Of a DNA stretch of 64,000 bases, positions 1 through 11,245 are shown one piece after another. The notes beneath the pieces were generated by a model. That model saw nothing but the letters and a program-made list of their open reading frames with translations, made no database searches and had not been told where the DNA came from. Within the stretch, counting starts at the first letter, position 1, and each line of letters opens with the position of its first letter. This DNA is from Cycloclasticus pugetii PS-1 (GTDB lineage: Bacteria > Pseudomonadota > Gammaproteobacteria > Methylococcales > Cycloclasticaceae), in NCBI RefSeq assembly GCF_000384415.1, contig NZ_ARVU01000001.1, forward strand, positions 62,001-126,000, written 5' to 3'. The position numbers and the translations under genes were made by a program.

Positions 1-2
1 CT

Positions 3-152
3 GGGCAATGGTTTGTGGTCATCTATGGTGATTTTGAAAATAAAAAGCTAGCAGAAGAAAAAGCGAATAAGATGCCGGCTTCTTTGACGGCATTAAAACC
101 TTGGGTTCGTACGTTTGACGCCGTTCAAAGAGATGTTCTAGTTAAAGAGTGA
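3..152 (+). CDS. SPOR-domain protein, C-terminal fragment
   Basis: This is the last 49 residues of a gene that begins before the window. The only open frame starts at base 3 and contains WFVVIYGDF followed by a basic-acidic helix and LKPWVRTFDAVQ, which fits the end of a SPOR (peptidoglycan-binding) domain as in DamX-like proteins. SPOR domains bind glycan strands lacking stem peptides at the division septum. The position just before gltBD fits the common gammaproteobacterial order aroK-aroB-SPOR protein-gltB. The N-terminal part, which would carry a membrane anchor, cannot be seen, so the exact family member is uncertain. Confidence 0.7.
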   Translation, partial: GQWFVVIYGDFENKKLAEEKANKMPASLTALKPWVRTFDAVQRDVLVKE

Positions 153-241
153 ACTAGGTGCTAAAAAGCTGACATTTAGTTAAGCGTGTGTCGCGTAGGT
201 CTTGAGAGTGTGGTATTTGTTAATAGATATGCTCTTCAAAA

Positions 242-270
242 TTGAAAATAATCTATCTGATTGGTATAAT
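242..270 (+). promoter_or_regulatory. sigma70-type promoter of gltBD
   Basis: TTGAAA at 242-247 and a perfect TATAAT at 265-270 are separated by 17 nt. Transcription would start near 277, giving a leader of about 55 nt before the GTG start of gltB. Seen in sequence only; no transcription data. Confidence 0.7.
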
Positions 271-331
271 TATTAGCCGACTTGCGTAAGTAAGTTGTCT
301 ATTCAATAACTAAGCACATAAGGTTAACCGA

Positions 332-3300
332 GTGAAACATACCTCAATCCCTCAAGCGGGTTTATATGACCCTGCGTTTGAAAAAGACAGCTGCGGATTT
401 GGACTCATTGCGCACATTGATAACAAACCGAGCCACTGGCTGATTAAGACGTCCATCGATTCGTTAGCTCGATTGACCCACCGTGGCGCCATCGCAGCAG
501 ACGGCAAGTCAGGTGATGGCTGTGGTTTGCTCCTTAAAACGCCAGAAAAATTCTTTCGTGCAAAAGCACAAGAGCTTGGCGCGACACCGACTGAATTGTT
601 CGCTGTTGGCATGGTCTTTTTAAGCCAAGATGCGTCTAAGGCTGAGCAAGCAAAACTAATCCTTAAAGAAGAAATAGAAAAAGAAGGGCTCACTGTTATT
701 GCCTGGCGAACTGTGCCAACCAATACAGAAGCATGTGGTGAACAAGCCTTAGCAACATTGCCTTGTATTGAGCAGGTATTTGTCAATGCCAAAGAGGGAA
801 TGAATAATGCAGCAATGGATTGTTGCCTATATATTGCAAGACGTCGTGCTGAAAAGCGGATAGAACAAAACGACGAGATGTTTTATGTGGCGAGTTTGGC
901 TTCAAATGTCATTTCTTACAAAGGCTTGGTAATGCCAGAGTTTTTACCGGTTTTTTACCCAGACTTAAATAATCCAGAACTGGAAAGTTCACAATGTGTT
1001 TTCCATCAGCGATTTGCAACCAACACATTTCCACAATGGCGTCTAGCTCAACCGTTTAGGTTTCTGGCACATAATGGTGAAATTAATACTATTCGCGGTA
1101 ACAGAAGCTGGGCGCAAGCACGTAGCTATACGTTTGAAACGCCTTTAATACCTAATATGGATGATATTCGACCTTGGGTTTCGTCCGTAGGCTCAGACTC
1201 AAATAGTCTGGATAATATGGTGGATGGTCTGATTGCTGGCGGCATGGATATTTTCCGTGTTATGCGCCTGCTTGTCCCACCAGCATGGCAAAATGTTCAC
1301 ACTATGGATCCTGAACTGCGTGCTTTCTATGAATATTCATCGATGCATATGGAGCCTTGGGATGGCCCTGCAGCCATTGTGCTGACAGATGGTCGTCATG
1401 TAGCGTGTTGTCTCGATCGAAATGGCCTACGCCCTGCTCGTTATGTGATTACTAAGGACCGTCATATCACCCTGGCATCTGAGGTGGGCGTGTATGATTA
1501 TAAGCCAGAAGACGTTGTGCAAAAAGGTCGCTTAAAACCGGGCGAAATGTTAGCTGTGGATACAGAAAAAGGCGAACTGATTACACCGAAGGAAATTGAT
1601 GACCGTTTAAAGGCTCGTCAACCGTACAAAGCATGGTTAGCTGAGCACACTAAAAAACTATGTACAGAAAGAGATGATGATCCGCTGACTTTGGCGCCAT
1701 TAGATAAAGCAACTTTACAGGTGCATGAAAAACAGTACCAGTTGACTTTTGAAGAGCGAGATCAAGTACTTAAAGTGTTGGCAGAAGCAGGCCAAGAAGC
1801 AATTGGTTCAATGGGTGATGACATCCCCATGCCTGTTTTATCAACTAAAATTCGTAGCTTGTATGATTATTTTAGACAGCAGTTTGCACAAGTAACGAAC
1901 CCGCCTATTGACCCTTTGCGTGAGCAAGTGGTTATGTCATTGATGACAAGCTTTGGTCGGGAAAAAAATCTATTTGAAGAGTCGGCCGAACATGCGCACC
2001 GCTTAGAAGTGGGTTCACCGGTCTTATCAGCATCAAAATTTGATGCACTGCTGTCAATGACAGATTCGTCATATAAAAGCGCGGTTATAAGTTTGCAATA
2101 TGACTTGTCTGTGTTTAATTTAGAAAGTGCTATTCAGCATATATGTCAGCAAGCTGAGGAAAAAGTTCGTGAAGGTAATGTTGTTATTGTCTTAAGTGAC
2201 AGAGGGTTAGCAGCGGGCTTTTTACCAGTACATGCCTTATTAGCGACGGGTGCTGTACATCATCATTTGGTCAACGTTGGTTTGCGTTGCCAGTCAAATA
2301 TTGTTGTTGAGTCGGCTACGGTCCGAGATCCACACCAGTTTGCAACGCTTATTGGTTACGGTGCAACGGCTGTTTGTCCATATCTTGCCTATGAAACGCT
2401 GAACGACATGCTGGAAACGGGCGATATAACTGGTATTGAAGAAGATGTGTTGGCTCAGAATTACCGTAAGGGTATCAATAAAGGGCTGTACAAAATACTA
2501 TCTAAAATGGGTATTTCAACAATTGCTAGCTATCGTGGCTCGCAGTTATTTGAAATTGTTGGGCTGCAATCGGCAGTTGTTGATACCTGTTTCAAAGGAA
2601 CCACCAGCCGCATTGAAGGGGTTGGTTTTGAAACGCTAGAAAATGAGCAAAAACAACTCTCTAAAGTAGCTTGGAACCCACGAAAAAGTACTGAACAAGG
2701 CGGTTTGTTGAAATATGTTCATGGGGGGGAGTATCACGCTTATAACCCAGATGTTGTCAACTCTTTACAACAAGCGGTCCGTTCAGGTGATATTAGTAAA
2801 TACCGTCTGTATGCTGATGAGGTGAATCACCGTGCACCTGCCTCCATTCGCGATATGTTTAGCTTGAAGTTAGATGAGAAAAAAGCTATTTCTATCGATG
2901 AAGTAGAGCCCGCAGAAGGCTTGTATACACGTTTTGATACAGCTGCAATGTCATTGGGTGCGTTGTCACCTGAGGCGCACGAAACATTAGCTATTGCAAT
3001 GAATCGTTTGGGTGGCCGTTCAAATTCTGGTGAAGGGGGTGAAGACCCTGCAAGATTTGGCACTGAAAAGCTGTCAAGAATAAAACAAATTGCATCAGGG
3101 CGCTTTGGTGTAACACCACATTATTTAGTTAATGCCGATGTCCTGCAAATTAAGGTTGCTCAAGGTGCTAAGCCAGGCGAAGGTGGGCAGTTGCCGGGGG
3201 ATAAAGTTAATAAAATGATTGCAACGCTGCGCTACTCTAAGCCAGGCGTTTCACTTATTTCACCACCACCACACCACGATATTTATTCAATTGAAGATTT

Positions 3301-4801
3301 GGCTCAGCTTATTTTTGATTTGAAACAAGTGAACCCAGAAGCCCTTGTGTCGGTTAAATTGGTTTCAGAAGCGGGTGTTGGAACGATCGCCGCGGGTGTT
3401 GCTAAATGCTATGCCGATTTAATTACGATTGCGGGTTATGACGGCGGTACAGGTGCCAGCCCACTAACCTCAGTACGTTATGCTGGAGCACCGTGGGAGT
3501 TAGGATTAACTGAAACGCATCAAACATTGCTTGCAAATGATCTAAGAGACAAAGTTCGTCTGCAAACAGATGGGGGGCTAAAAACTGGTCTAGATGTTAT
3601 TAAAGCGGCTATCTTAGGTGCCGAAAGCTTTGGTTTTGGTACGGGCCCAATGGTTGCTATGGGGTGTAAATACCTTCGTATTTGTCATCTAAATAACTGT
3701 GCGACAGGCATTGCGACACAAGATAATGTACTTCGCATGAAGCATTATCACGGAGAAGTAGAGTATGTGATGAACTACTTCCGCTTCCTTGCTCAAGAGG
3801 TGCGCGAATGGTTAGCGAAACTGGGCTTTAAAAAACTTGAAGACATCATTGGCCGAACAGATTTGCTTGAGCAAATTGAGGGACTAACAGATAAGCAAAG
3901 TGGCTTAAAACTACAGCCTATCTTGGATTATATTCCGGGCAATGAAACGAAAGCACAGCACTGCATTACGCCACAAAATGATCCGTTTGACGATGCCGCA
4001 TTTGCTGAAGGAATAGTGGTAGATGTGCTGCCAGCAATCGAAGCAAAAGCGGGTGGTTCGTTTAGATATACGATTAGTAATATTCACCGGTCTATTGGTG
4101 CTCGCGTATCAGGTGAAATCGCGAAACGTTATGGCAATAATGGTATGAACGATGCCCCTATTGATATTCACTTTAGCGGTTCAGCAGGCCAAAGTTTTGG
4201 TGTGTGGAATGCGGGTGGTCTAAATATGACACTTGAAGGCGATGCGAATGATTATGTTGGTAAAGGTATGGCCGGTGGTAAACTGGTTCTAAAAGCACCA
4301 GCAAATAGCATGTTCGATAGTCATGATTCAACCATCATGGGTAACACCTGCTTATATGGCGCTACCAATGGTAAATTATTTGCAGCTGGCCTAGCAGGAG
4401 AGCGTTTTGCTGTTAGAAACTCTGGCGCAATAGCGGTTGTTGAAGGCATTGGAGACCATGGTTGTGAATACATGACAGGTGGTGTTATTGCTGTCTTAGG
4501 AGAGGCCGGCATTAACTTCGGGGCAGGAATGACGGGTGGCTTTGCATTTGTATTGGATGAGTCACGTACGTTTGTCGACAGATATAACCATGAATTGGTA
4601 GATATTCATCGTGTGTATACAGAGTCAATGGATGCACATTGTGGCTATTTACGCCGTTTAATAGAAGAGTTTACAGTCGAAACAGGCAGTAAAAGAGGTC
4701 AAGATATACTTGATAATTTTGCTGATTATATACAACACTTCTGGCTGGTTGCACCTAAAGCGGCTGACGTTAAATCGCTATTAGATTCAATAACCTCATA
4801 A
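332..4801 (+). CDS. gltB: glutamate synthase (NADPH) large subunit
   Basis: The alpha subunit of GOGAT hydrolyses glutamine and channels ammonia to 2-oxoglutarate to make glutamate. The 1489-residue length is typical. A short N-terminal propeptide precedes Cys21 in KDSCGFGL, which should become the N-terminal nucleophile of the class II amidotransferase domain (about 21-430) after processing. A central linking domain and the FMN-binding synthase domain (about 800-1180) follow. Cys1112, Cys1118 and Cys1123, in [13 protein letters not shown], are the expected 3Fe-4S ligands. The C-terminus is the GXGXG beta-helix domain. The start is GTG at 332, chosen because it places the propeptide at the usual length. 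gltD follows after 29 nt, so the two are probably co-transcribed from the promoter at 242-270. Confidence 0.97.
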   Translation: MKHTSIPQAGLYDPAFEKDSCGFGLIAHIDNKPSHWLIKTSIDSLARLTHRGAIAADGKSGDGCGLLLKTPEKFFRAKAQELGATPTELFAVGMVFLSQDASKAEQAKLILKEEIEKEGLTVIAWRTVPTNTEACGEQALATLPCIEQVFVNAKEGMNNAAMDCCLYIARRRAEKRIEQNDEMFYVASLASNVISYKGLVMPEFLPVFYPDLNNPELESSQCVFHQRFATNTFPQWRLAQPFRFLAHNGEINTIRGNRSWAQARSYTFETPLIPNMDDIRPWVSSVGSDSNSLDNMVDGLIAGGMDIFRVMRLLVPPAWQNVHTMDPELRAFYEYSSMHMEPWDGPAAIVLTDGRHVACCLDRNGLRPARYVITKDRHITLASEVGVYDYKPEDVVQKGRLKPGEMLAVDTEKGELITPKEIDDRLKARQPYKAWLAEHTKKLCTERDDDPLTLAPLDKATLQVHEKQYQLTFEERDQVLKVLAEAGQEAIGSMGDDIPMPVLSTKIRSLYDYFRQQFAQVTNPPIDPLREQVVMSLMTSFGREKNLFEESAEHAHRLEVGSPVLSASKFDALLSMTDSSYKSAVISLQYDLSVFNLESAIQHICQQAEEKVREGNVVIVLSDRGLAAGFLPVHALLATGAVHHHLVNVGLRCQSNIVVESATVRDPHQFATLIGYGATAVCPYLAYETLNDMLETGDITGIEEDVLAQNYRKGINKGLYKILSKMGISTIASYRGSQLFEIVGLQSAVVDTCFKGTTSRIEGVGFETLENEQKQLSKVAWNPRKSTEQGGLLKYVHGGEYHAYNPDVVNSLQQAVRSGDISKYRLYADEVNHRAPASIRDMFSLKLDEKKAISIDEVEPAEGLYTRFDTAAMSLGALSPEAHETLAIAMNRLGGRSNSGEGGEDPARFGTEKLSRIKQIASGRFGVTPHYLVNADVLQIKVAQGAKPGEGGQLPGDKVNKMIATLRYSKPGVSLISPPPHHDIYSIEDLAQLIFDLKQVNPEALVSVKLVSEAGVGTIAAGVAKCYADLITIAGYDGGTGASPLTSVRYAGAPWELGLTETHQTLLANDLRDKVRLQTDGGLKTGLDVIKAAILGAESFGFGTGPMVAMGCKYLRICHLNNCATGIATQDNVLRMKHYHGEVEYVMNYFRFLAQEVREWLAKLGFKKLEDIIGRTDLLEQIEGLTDKQSGLKLQPILDYIPGNETKAQHCITPQNDPFDDAAFAEGIVVDVLPAIEAKAGGSFRYTISNIHRSIGARVSGEIAKRYGNNGMNDAPIDIHFSGSAGQSFGVWNAGGLNMTLEGDANDYVGKGMAGGKLVLKAPANSMFDSHDSTIMGNTCLYGATNGKLFAAGLAGERFAVRNSGAIAVVEGIGDHGCEYMTGGVIAVLGEAGINFGAGMTGGFAFVLDESRTFVDRYNHELVDIHRVYTESMDAHCGYLRRLIEEFTVETGSKRGQDILDNFADYIQHFWLVAPKAADVKSLLDSITS

Positions 4802-4815
4802 GAAGTTTAACGTAG

Positions 4816-6249
<1,434 letters not shown>

Positions 6250-6303
6250 TCTTCATTACCCTATTTTAGCAACGCCAATACACGGCTTTTACACTTAAGA
6301 GTA

Positions 6304-6340
6304 TTAAATAATGACCACGTTAAATAATGACCACGTTAAA
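6304..6340 (+). repeat. 16-bp tandem duplication over the hemE start
   Basis: The unit TTAAATAATGACCACG occurs at 6304-6319 and again at 6320-6335, followed by a partial third copy. Each full copy contains an ATG. The upstream ATG (6311) opens an 11-codon reading frame ending at TGA 6344-6346, out of frame with hemE. The downstream ATG (6327) is the hemE start. AAGAG at 6297-6301 is well spaced (9 nt) for the first ATG but lies 25 nt from the real one. Confidence 0.85.
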
Positions 6341-7385
6341 AAATGATTTAATGTTAAGAACATTGCGTGGTGAAAAAACAGAGCGTACGCCTGTTTGGAT
6401 GATGCGTCAGGCGGGCCGATATTTGCCTGAATACCGTGCGACACGCGCTCAAGCGGGTAGTTTTTTAGATCTGTGTAAAAATGCAGAGCTTGCTTGTGAA
6501 GTCACTTTGCAACCGTTGGAACGTTATCCAATGGATGCAGCGATCCTATTTTCCGATATTCTGACAATCCCAGATGCGATGGGTTTAGGCCTTTATTTTG
6601 AAGAAGGCGAAGGCCCTCGGTTCGAACGTACTGTGCAAACGGCAGCGGATATTGACAAGTTATTTGTACCCGATCCGAATCAAGAACTTCAGTACGTAAT
6701 GAACGCTGTTTCAACCATTAAAAAAGGGTTGAATGGTGCTGTTCCATTAATTGGTTTTTCCGGTAGCCCATGGACCTTAGCTTGTTACATGGTTGAAGGA
6801 AGTGGGAGCAAGAACTTCGCAAAAATTAAACGCATGATGTACGACACCCCCGAGTTGATGCATCGTTTGCTCGACATCGTTAGTCAATCGGTAATAAGCT
6901 ATCTACAAGCTCAGATTGAAGCGGGCGCACAAATAGTCATGGTGTTTGATACCTGGGGCGGTAACTTATCAACAAAAGATTATGAAACATTTTCTTTAGC
7001 CTATAGCCGAAAAATTTCACACGCCCTACAAGCAACAAACCCAAGCGTACCACGATTATTATTTACTAAAGGTGCGGGTGTTTGGCTAGAAACTATGGCG
7101 GATGCTGGCTATAACGGCTTAGGAGTTGATTGGACAACAGATTTAAAGCTAGCACGAGAGCTCACGAAAGATAGCGTTGTACTGCAAGGGAACCTTGACC
7201 CAACAAGCTTGTATGCTAGCCCAGAAAAAATCCGTCAAAAAGTACGTGACGTATTGGCCGATTATGGTCACGGGCATAAACATATCTTTAACCTAGGACA
7301 CGGAATACTACCTGACATTAATCCAGAGCACGTGAAGGCGATGATTGATGAAGTACATCAAAGTAGCCCCGCGTACCATCAATAA
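6327..7385 (+). CDS. hemE: uroporphyrinogen decarboxylase
   Basis: HemE removes four acetate carboxyls from uroporphyrinogen III to give coproporphyrinogen III in haem synthesis. The 352-residue protein carries the signature [17 protein letters not shown] near residue 25 and [16 protein letters not shown] further on, both hallmarks of the family. The ATG at 6327 is chosen because MTTLKND aligns with known HemE N-termini. An in-frame ATG at 6351 is a second possibility. The start region is a tandem duplication with an overlapping out-of-frame mini-ORF, so translation may be reduced or depend on re-initiation. It lies 77 nt after gltD, a common neighbourhood in this class. Confidence 0.96.
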   Translation: MTTLKNDLMLRTLRGEKTERTPVWMMRQAGRYLPEYRATRAQAGSFLDLCKNAELACEVTLQPLERYPMDAAILFSDILTIPDAMGLGLYFEEGEGPRFERTVQTAADIDKLFVPDPNQELQYVMNAVSTIKKGLNGAVPLIGFSGSPWTLACYMVEGSGSKNFAKIKRMMYDTPELMHRLLDIVSQSVISYLQAQIEAGAQIVMVFDTWGGNLSTKDYETFSLAYSRKISHALQATNPSVPRLLFTKGAGVWLETMADAGYNGLGVDWTTDLKLARELTKDSVVLQGNLDPTSLYASPEKIRQKVRDVLADYGHGHKHIFNLGHGILPDINPEHVKAMIDEVHQSSPAYHQ

Positions 7386-7415
7386 TATTATTTTTGGTTT
7401 ATAGTTTACTGACGG

Positions 7416-7721
7416 GTGACTGAATTGGACTACGACGATAAACCCAGAATAGAAATACAGTATTGCACCCAATGCAGGTGGTTGTTACGTGCGGCCTGGT
7501 TAGCACAGGAGTTACTGACAACGTTTGAAGAAGAGCTCGGTGGTGTTACTTTAATACCAGCCAGTGGTGGTACATTTGAAATCACAATCAATGGCAAGCA
7601 GTTATGGTCACGAAAATTAGAACAGCGCTTTCCAGAAGCGAAAGAAATAAAGCAGCGAGTGCGTGACGAGCTATGTCCTGATAAGTCATTAGGGCATTCA
7701 GATATTAAAAAGCCTAGCTAG
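7416..7721 (+). CDS. SelW/Rdx-family thioredoxin-like protein
   Basis: This 101-residue protein belongs to the SelT/SelW/SelH (Rdx) family: a beta strand leads into C17-T-Q-C20, in the position where selenoproteins have CxxU, and GGTFEITINGKQLWSRK is the conserved middle segment. A thioredoxin-like redox role is likely, but no substrate is known for bacterial members. The start is GTG at 7416, 30 nt after hemE, so it may be the last gene of that transcript. It uses an ordinary cysteine codon, so no selenocysteine is involved. Confidence 0.85.
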   Translation: MTELDYDDKPRIEIQYCTQCRWLLRAAWLAQELLTTFEEELGGVTLIPASGGTFEITINGKQLWSRKLEQRFPEAKEIKQRVRDELCPDKSLGHSDIKKPS

Positions 7722-7753
7722 ACAAAAGGGCCACGGTTAACTGGCAAGTCGTT

Positions 7754-9721
7754 TTAAGTTTTTTTATTACGTATTAGCCCAATAGTTTGTTTTAATTGAA
7801 TGATACGCTGAGCGTATTTTGGTACTCGCCCAGCAGAAGACCGTTGAATATTGTCCAACAGCTTTTCAGATTCATCCAATCGGTTTAAGCCAATTAATGC
7901 ATGGGCTTGCATCAGCACAAAACGAGGGTTATTCGGGTTAAGTTTAATACCTGTATTAGCGGTTGCTAAAGCATCAGCAAAACGATTTTGTTTCATTCTA
8001 ATCGCAAACAAATGCACTAACGAATAATAGCGGTGTGCAGATTTACCCTTTGGTTTGTCAATTAAAGCTTGTAGCCAGCTGGCCACATCATTTGCTTTAG
8101 ATAAACAACGTTCATTACCAGACATCACACACTTAATGGCCACGTCTAAGGCTCGAATGCCCCATGCACCCATTGGTTTTTGATGGATAATGTTAACAAT
8201 ATAATCTGAGCGGGCAAGTTGTAGAGAGTCTAGTTGGGTTTCAAGTTGAGTAAATGAGTCGGGTGTTACCATGCTTAAACTGATTAAAAACCCAGCTTCT
8301 TCAGGCGATAACTCAGCAGCGCGTAAGTAATAGGCATAAGCACCCTCAAAGTTTTTTTCGCGTTTACGTAAAATTTCGCCACGCAAATATTGGCTACTTG
8401 GTGAGTCGGGGTGATTGACCGCAAGGCTTTCAATTAAGGTAGATTCACTACTCCAATAATGTGCACGCTGGAAGGTACCAAAACCAAGGCAAAAAATAAC
8501 AAGAAAGATCATGCAGATCCTTAAACCGTTCGGTATTTTGCTTGGTAACGCAAATAACAATAAATAGCTAATGGCTAACAAAGGCCCTAGAGCCGGCAAA
8601 TAATTTCGGTGTTCATGGATAATCTCTAGTGGAAAAACGCTAGACTCGAGACTATGACCTACTAAAAACCAAAGTACAGCAAAGGCAAACACAGGGAAGC
8701 GTTTTCGCCAAGCAATGGATAGTATCAATAAAATAATAATGCCAATAATGCTAGGCAAGGTGGTCCAAATTGAAAATAAATCTGAGCTGAGCTTAAAATC
8801 ATCATGAAATAAGCCCATGGTTTGTATATCTGGAACAATAATCATTGACAGGTAAAACCATAAAACACGTGGTTCGGTTAATACCCGTTCATAAAAAGTG
8901 AAAGGGCGTCCTCCATAACCGCCTGTAATAAAACTGGGATGTTGAAACCAATATAAAAGTCCGGCTAAGATTGGTAAGCCAAGGAAAATAATAAAAAACC
9001 AACGGACTTTTTTAATTGTTTGTTGGCTAGAATGTAATTGAGTCAGTAGCGTGAACTCTAAAGCCCCAATATAAACAGGCAGTAACGCAGCATTTTCTTT
9101 ACATGCTACGCCTAGCACCGTACCAGCAATTAAACCCAGACACATCAGGGATAGGCCCTGTGCAGGTTGTTTCTCAAGCGAGAGACGACCTACTACATAA
9201 AGACAGGTGCCCATCAACATAAACATACTGGCCATACTGGTCATGCGCTGAACAACATATAAAACACTGGTTAGTAAAAAAGCATGTAATGCCCAAATCA
9301 ATGTGCCGCTAATGGCAAAGGCCACGCGAGGGTTAGATAAGCGGGACTGTTGTGCCCAGCTCGTATGGCAAACACTTGGCCATAATAAAGTGAGTAGCCA
9401 GAAGACAAGGCCGGAATTTATGCAGTGAATAGCAATGTTAAACAGCTTAAAGTGAATAGACTTGAAACCATCGGCAAAGTAGTAATTTAATCCAAAAGAG
9501 AGAGCAGGGATGATGCGCTTTAAAGGCCCGCTTTCATTCGATAACGTTGAGCGAATAATATTTTGTTCGTTGAGATCATGAATAGGAACATTAGGGTTCT
9601 CAAGAATATTCAGTTGATCATCAAAAACAAATGGACCATTCCAGCCAGGCGCATATGCTATAAAAATAACCAGGCAACAAATGCTCCATAACACAAGCGG
9701 TGAAGCTAAAGGATTAGTCAT
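7754..9721 (-). CDS. polytopic membrane protein with TPR repeats (GT-C glycosyltransferase-like)
   Basis: The protein has about 655 residues: an N-terminal membrane region with many hydrophobic segments (about 1-430) and a C-terminal TPR-like helical region. GPFVFDDQLNI after the first membrane segment resembles the acidic first-loop motif of GT-C enzymes (TMTC/PMT type), and EHRNYLPALGP resembles a later conserved loop. This suggests transfer of sugar from a polyprenyl-phosphate donor outside the cytoplasmic membrane. Its nearness to the minor pilin genes makes pilin or surface-protein glycosylation a reasonable guess, but the acceptor is unknown. ATG at 9721 is chosen. A GTG at 9769 has a strong Shine-Dalgarno-like sequence, but its 16 extra residues would be encoded by the transposase end and REP repeat. 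Confidence 0.7.
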   Translation of the reverse strand: MTNPLASPLVLWSICCLVIFIAYAPGWNGPFVFDDQLNILENPNVPIHDLNEQNIIRSTLSNESGPLKRIIPALSFGLNYYFADGFKSIHFKLFNIAIHCINSGLVFWLLTLLWPSVCHTSWAQQSRLSNPRVAFAISGTLIWALHAFLLTSVLYVVQRMTSMASMFMLMGTCLYVVGRLSLEKQPAQGLSLMCLGLIAGTVLGVACKENAALLPVYIGALEFTLLTQLHSSQQTIKKVRWFFIIFLGLPILAGLLYWFQHPSFITGGYGGRPFTFYERVLTEPRVLWFYLSMIIVPDIQTMGLFHDDFKLSSDLFSIWTTLPSIIGIIILLILSIAWRKRFPVFAFAVLWFLVGHSLESSVFPLEIIHEHRNYLPALGPLLAISYLLLFALPSKIPNGLRICMIFLVIFCLGFGTFQRAHYWSSESTLIESLAVNHPDSPSSQYLRGEILRKREKNFEGAYAYYLRAAELSPEEAGFLISLSMVTPDSFTQLETQLDSLQLARSDYIVNIIHQKPMGAWGIRALDVAIKCVMSGNERCLSKANDVASWLQALIDKPKGKSAHRYYSLVHLFAIRMKQNRFADALATANTGIKLNPNNPRFVLMQAHALIGLNRLDESEKLLDNIQRSSAGRVPKYAQRIIQLKQTIGLIRNKKT

Positions 9722-9731
9722 TTTGAGCAAA

Positions 9732-9754
9732 ATCAAGGGGTCAGCCAGCTTGAT
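9732..9754 (-). repeat. REP-like element, copy A
   Basis: On the minus strand this reads ATCAAGCTGGCTGACCCCTTGAT (23 nt), identical to copy B at 10482-10504 but in opposite orientation. The ends ATCAAG and CTTGAT are inverted repeats, so it can fold as a small hairpin. It overlaps the stop codon of the transposase gene and lies just before the downstream membrane-protein gene. Confidence 0.9.
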
Positions 9755-10451
9755 TTTTAAAAGATTCACTTTTCCTATCTCCTCCGTGAGTGCTAAGTTT
9801 CGTTGTTCTAGAAACTAATGGTCTGATTTTTTTATGAAAGTTTTCGCTGCCATAAGCTTCACCCGCAATAGTTGCTCTTGTGATTTTTTCTTCTTGGTGG
9901 GTTATATCGAGTCGATTAAATAATTCTTTATAGCGCTTGCATCGTATATCGGGGTTGTAACCTAACGCGCTATATAAGCTGTGCTCAGTAATTAACTTAT
10001 CCTCCACCGCTAATGCATTATGTGAGTAGCTTGACCATCTATAGTCACAAGGGTTGGTCACAATATTCGCTTTAACAGGATTCATCTCAATGTATTTGTA
10101 TAAACTAAAAAGATAAGAGTCACTGTCTACTAGGCAAGACTTATAGCGGCCCTCCCATAACGTGCCAGTTCTTTTATGTAACGCATTGTAATAACGAACA
10201 TACCGGTTAGCCATCGCCTGCATAAAAACAGCTAATTGCTCCTTGCTATCAGGTGTAATTAGCAAATGTAAATGATTTCTCATAATGACGTAAGCATGCA
10301 AAGAACAACCTGACTTTTCCAAACCATGGGCAATATCATCCTTAACTCTCAACATATCATCTTCAGAATTAAAAATATCTTGCCGGTTATTACCACGGTG
10401 CATAATATGCAATGGTTGATTAGGGATAACGAGTCGAGGAAGTCTTGCCAT
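9741..10451 (-). CDS. REP-associated tyrosine transposase (RAYT, Y1/HUH family)
   Basis: This 236-residue protein is of the TnpA-REP type. It has the HUH pair in RNHLHLL (His60 and His62) and a tyrosine in the helix YKYIEMNPVKA (Tyr120 is the likely nucleophile). GTLWEGRYKSCLVD is another typical segment. Such enzymes cleave single-stranded REP hairpins. Identical REP-like sequences flank the gene in inverted orientation at 9732-9754 and 10482-10504, and the coding region runs into copy A, ending HGGDRKSESFKNQAG. The frame is intact with no sign of decay. It is usually a domesticated single-copy gene, so recent mobility is not certain. Confidence 0.9.
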   Translation of the reverse strand: MARLPRLVIPNQPLHIMHRGNNRQDIFNSEDDMLRVKDDIAHGLEKSGCSLHAYVIMRNHLHLLITPDSKEQLAVFMQAMANRYVRYYNALHKRTGTLWEGRYKSCLVDSDSYLFSLYKYIEMNPVKANIVTNPCDYRWSSYSHNALAVEDKLITEHSLYSALGYNPDIRCKRYKELFNRLDITHQEEKITRATIAGEAYGSENFHKKIRPLVSRTTKLSTHGGDRKSESFKNQAG

Positions 10452-10481
10452 AAGTTGACTCTAACGGATAAGAGGGTTTAA

Positions 10482-10504
10482 ATCAAGCTGGCTGACCCCT
10501 TGAT
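10482..10504 (+). repeat. REP-like element, copy B
   Basis: ATCAAGCTGGCTGACCCCTTGAT, a perfect match to copy A inverted and to 22 nt of copy C in direct orientation. It is followed at once by a short tandem duplication of TTGATCTC. It sits upstream of the transposase start and before the promoter of the toxin-antitoxin pair. Confidence 0.9.
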
Positions 10505-10523
10505 CTCTTGATCTCTTTATTGC

Positions 10524-10551
10524 TTGCAACATTGCCTGAATGGATTATAAT
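10524..10551 (+). promoter_or_regulatory. promoter of the toxin-antitoxin operon
   Basis: TTGCAA at 10524-10529 and a perfect TATAAT at 10546-10551 are 16 nt apart. Transcription would begin near 10558, directly in front of the 18-bp palindrome at 10569-10586. Confidence 0.65.
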
Positions 10552-10568
10552 TAACCAATATAGTAATG

Positions 10569-10586
10569 GGTAATACTAGTATTACC
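10569..10586 (+). promoter_or_regulatory. perfect palindrome, likely antitoxin operator
   Basis: GGTAATACTAGTATTACC is a perfect 18-bp palindrome lying between the predicted transcription start and the GTG of the antitoxin gene. AbrB-type antitoxins, alone or with toxin, normally repress their own operons by binding such sites. The palindrome is seen directly; its role is inferred. Confidence 0.65.
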
Positions 10587-10605
10587 AGAAAGCAAAGGAG
10601 CTATT

Positions 10606-10836
10606 GTGCAAACAGCGACGAGTAAACTAACAAAGAAATACCAAGCAACAATACCAGAGCCAGTAAGAAAGCTACTGCATTTGAAAATGGGTGATGAAAT
10701 TGCCTTTGATATAAAAAAAGACGGTGTTCACTTACGTAGAGCAAGAGCAGTAGATATAGCCTTCACGCAAAGCCTAGAAAACACATTGAGCGAGTGGATG
10801 ACGGAAAATGATGAAGAGGCATATAGTGACCTTTAA
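10606..10836 (+). CDS. AbrB/MazE-type antitoxin
   Basis: The 76-residue product has an N-terminal swapped-hairpin DNA-binding domain of the SpoVT/AbrB fold: SKLTKKYQATIPEPVRK then LKMGDEIAFDI, followed by an acidic C-terminal tail that would block the toxin. It starts with GTG at 10606, with AAGGAG at 10595-10600 five nt upstream. The toxin gene overlaps its end, the usual arrangement for translational coupling. It should bind the upstream palindrome and neutralise the MazF-like toxin. Confidence 0.85.
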   Translation: MQTATSKLTKKYQATIPEPVRKLLHLKMGDEIAFDIKKDGVHLRRARAVDIAFTQSLENTLSEWMTENDEEAYSDL

Positions 10837-11164
10837 GGCATTTGATGTCGTCGTTGTACCGTTTCCATTTACAGACCGGACAACAACAAAAAGGCGGCCA
10901 GCGTTAGTCCTATCAAATGAAAATACATTTAATCGCAAGGTGGGGCAGTCCGTGTTAGCCATGATAACTAGCGCTAAAAACTCAGATTGGCCGCTAGATA
11001 CCAATATTCAAGATTTAGATGCAGCAGGCCTACCATCGGATTCAGTAGTACGAATGAAGCTGTTCACATTAGACGATAGACTGGTTCTTCGTAAGGCAGG
11101 GCAATTGAGCAGCAGGGATAAACAAGCAGCTCAAGTTGCTCTTCAAGAATTACTAGATGTTTAG
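10808..11164 (+). CDS. MazF/PemK-type endoribonuclease toxin
   Basis: The protein of up to 118 residues has the family start FDVVVVPFPFTD, then KRRPALVLS with the catalytic-region arginine, and a later strand DSVVRMKLFTLD. Members cleave mRNA at short motifs and are held inactive by a partner antitoxin, here the overlapping upstream gene. The longest start, ATG 10808, overlaps the antitoxin by 29 nt. GTG 10826, six nt after GAAGAGG, gives 112 residues and may be the true start. It is complete with no inactivating change visible. Activity is inferred from family. Confidence 0.85.
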   Translation: MMKRHIVTFKAFDVVVVPFPFTDRTTTKRRPALVLSNENTFNRKVGQSVLAMITSAKNSDWPLDTNIQDLDAAGLPSDSVVRMKLFTLDDRLVLRKAGQLSSRDKQAAQVALQELLDV

Positions 11165-11223
11165 TATAGCTGATGGTTATTATTCCTAAGCATTACCACC
11201 ATGAGTTGAGCAAGAACCTTAGG

Positions 11224-11245
11224 ATCAAGCTGGCTGACCCCTTGA
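11224..11245 (+). repeat. REP-like element, copy C
   Basis: ATCAAGCTGGCTGACCCCTTGA, 22 of the 23 positions of copies A and B, in direct orientation with B. Copies B and C bracket the toxin-antitoxin operon. Confidence 0.9.

Noticed and set aside
9741-9769. GTG 9769 as start of the GT-C/TPR protein, with a strong ribosome-binding site
   Set aside because: The extra 16 residues come from the transposase end and REP repeat, and the conserved sequence begins after ATG 9721. It remains possible as an accidental fusion start.
10588-11164. Counting the toxin-antitoxin pair as a phage-defence island
   Set aside because: It is a simple two-gene module with no defence genes beside it, and MazF-type pairs have many roles.
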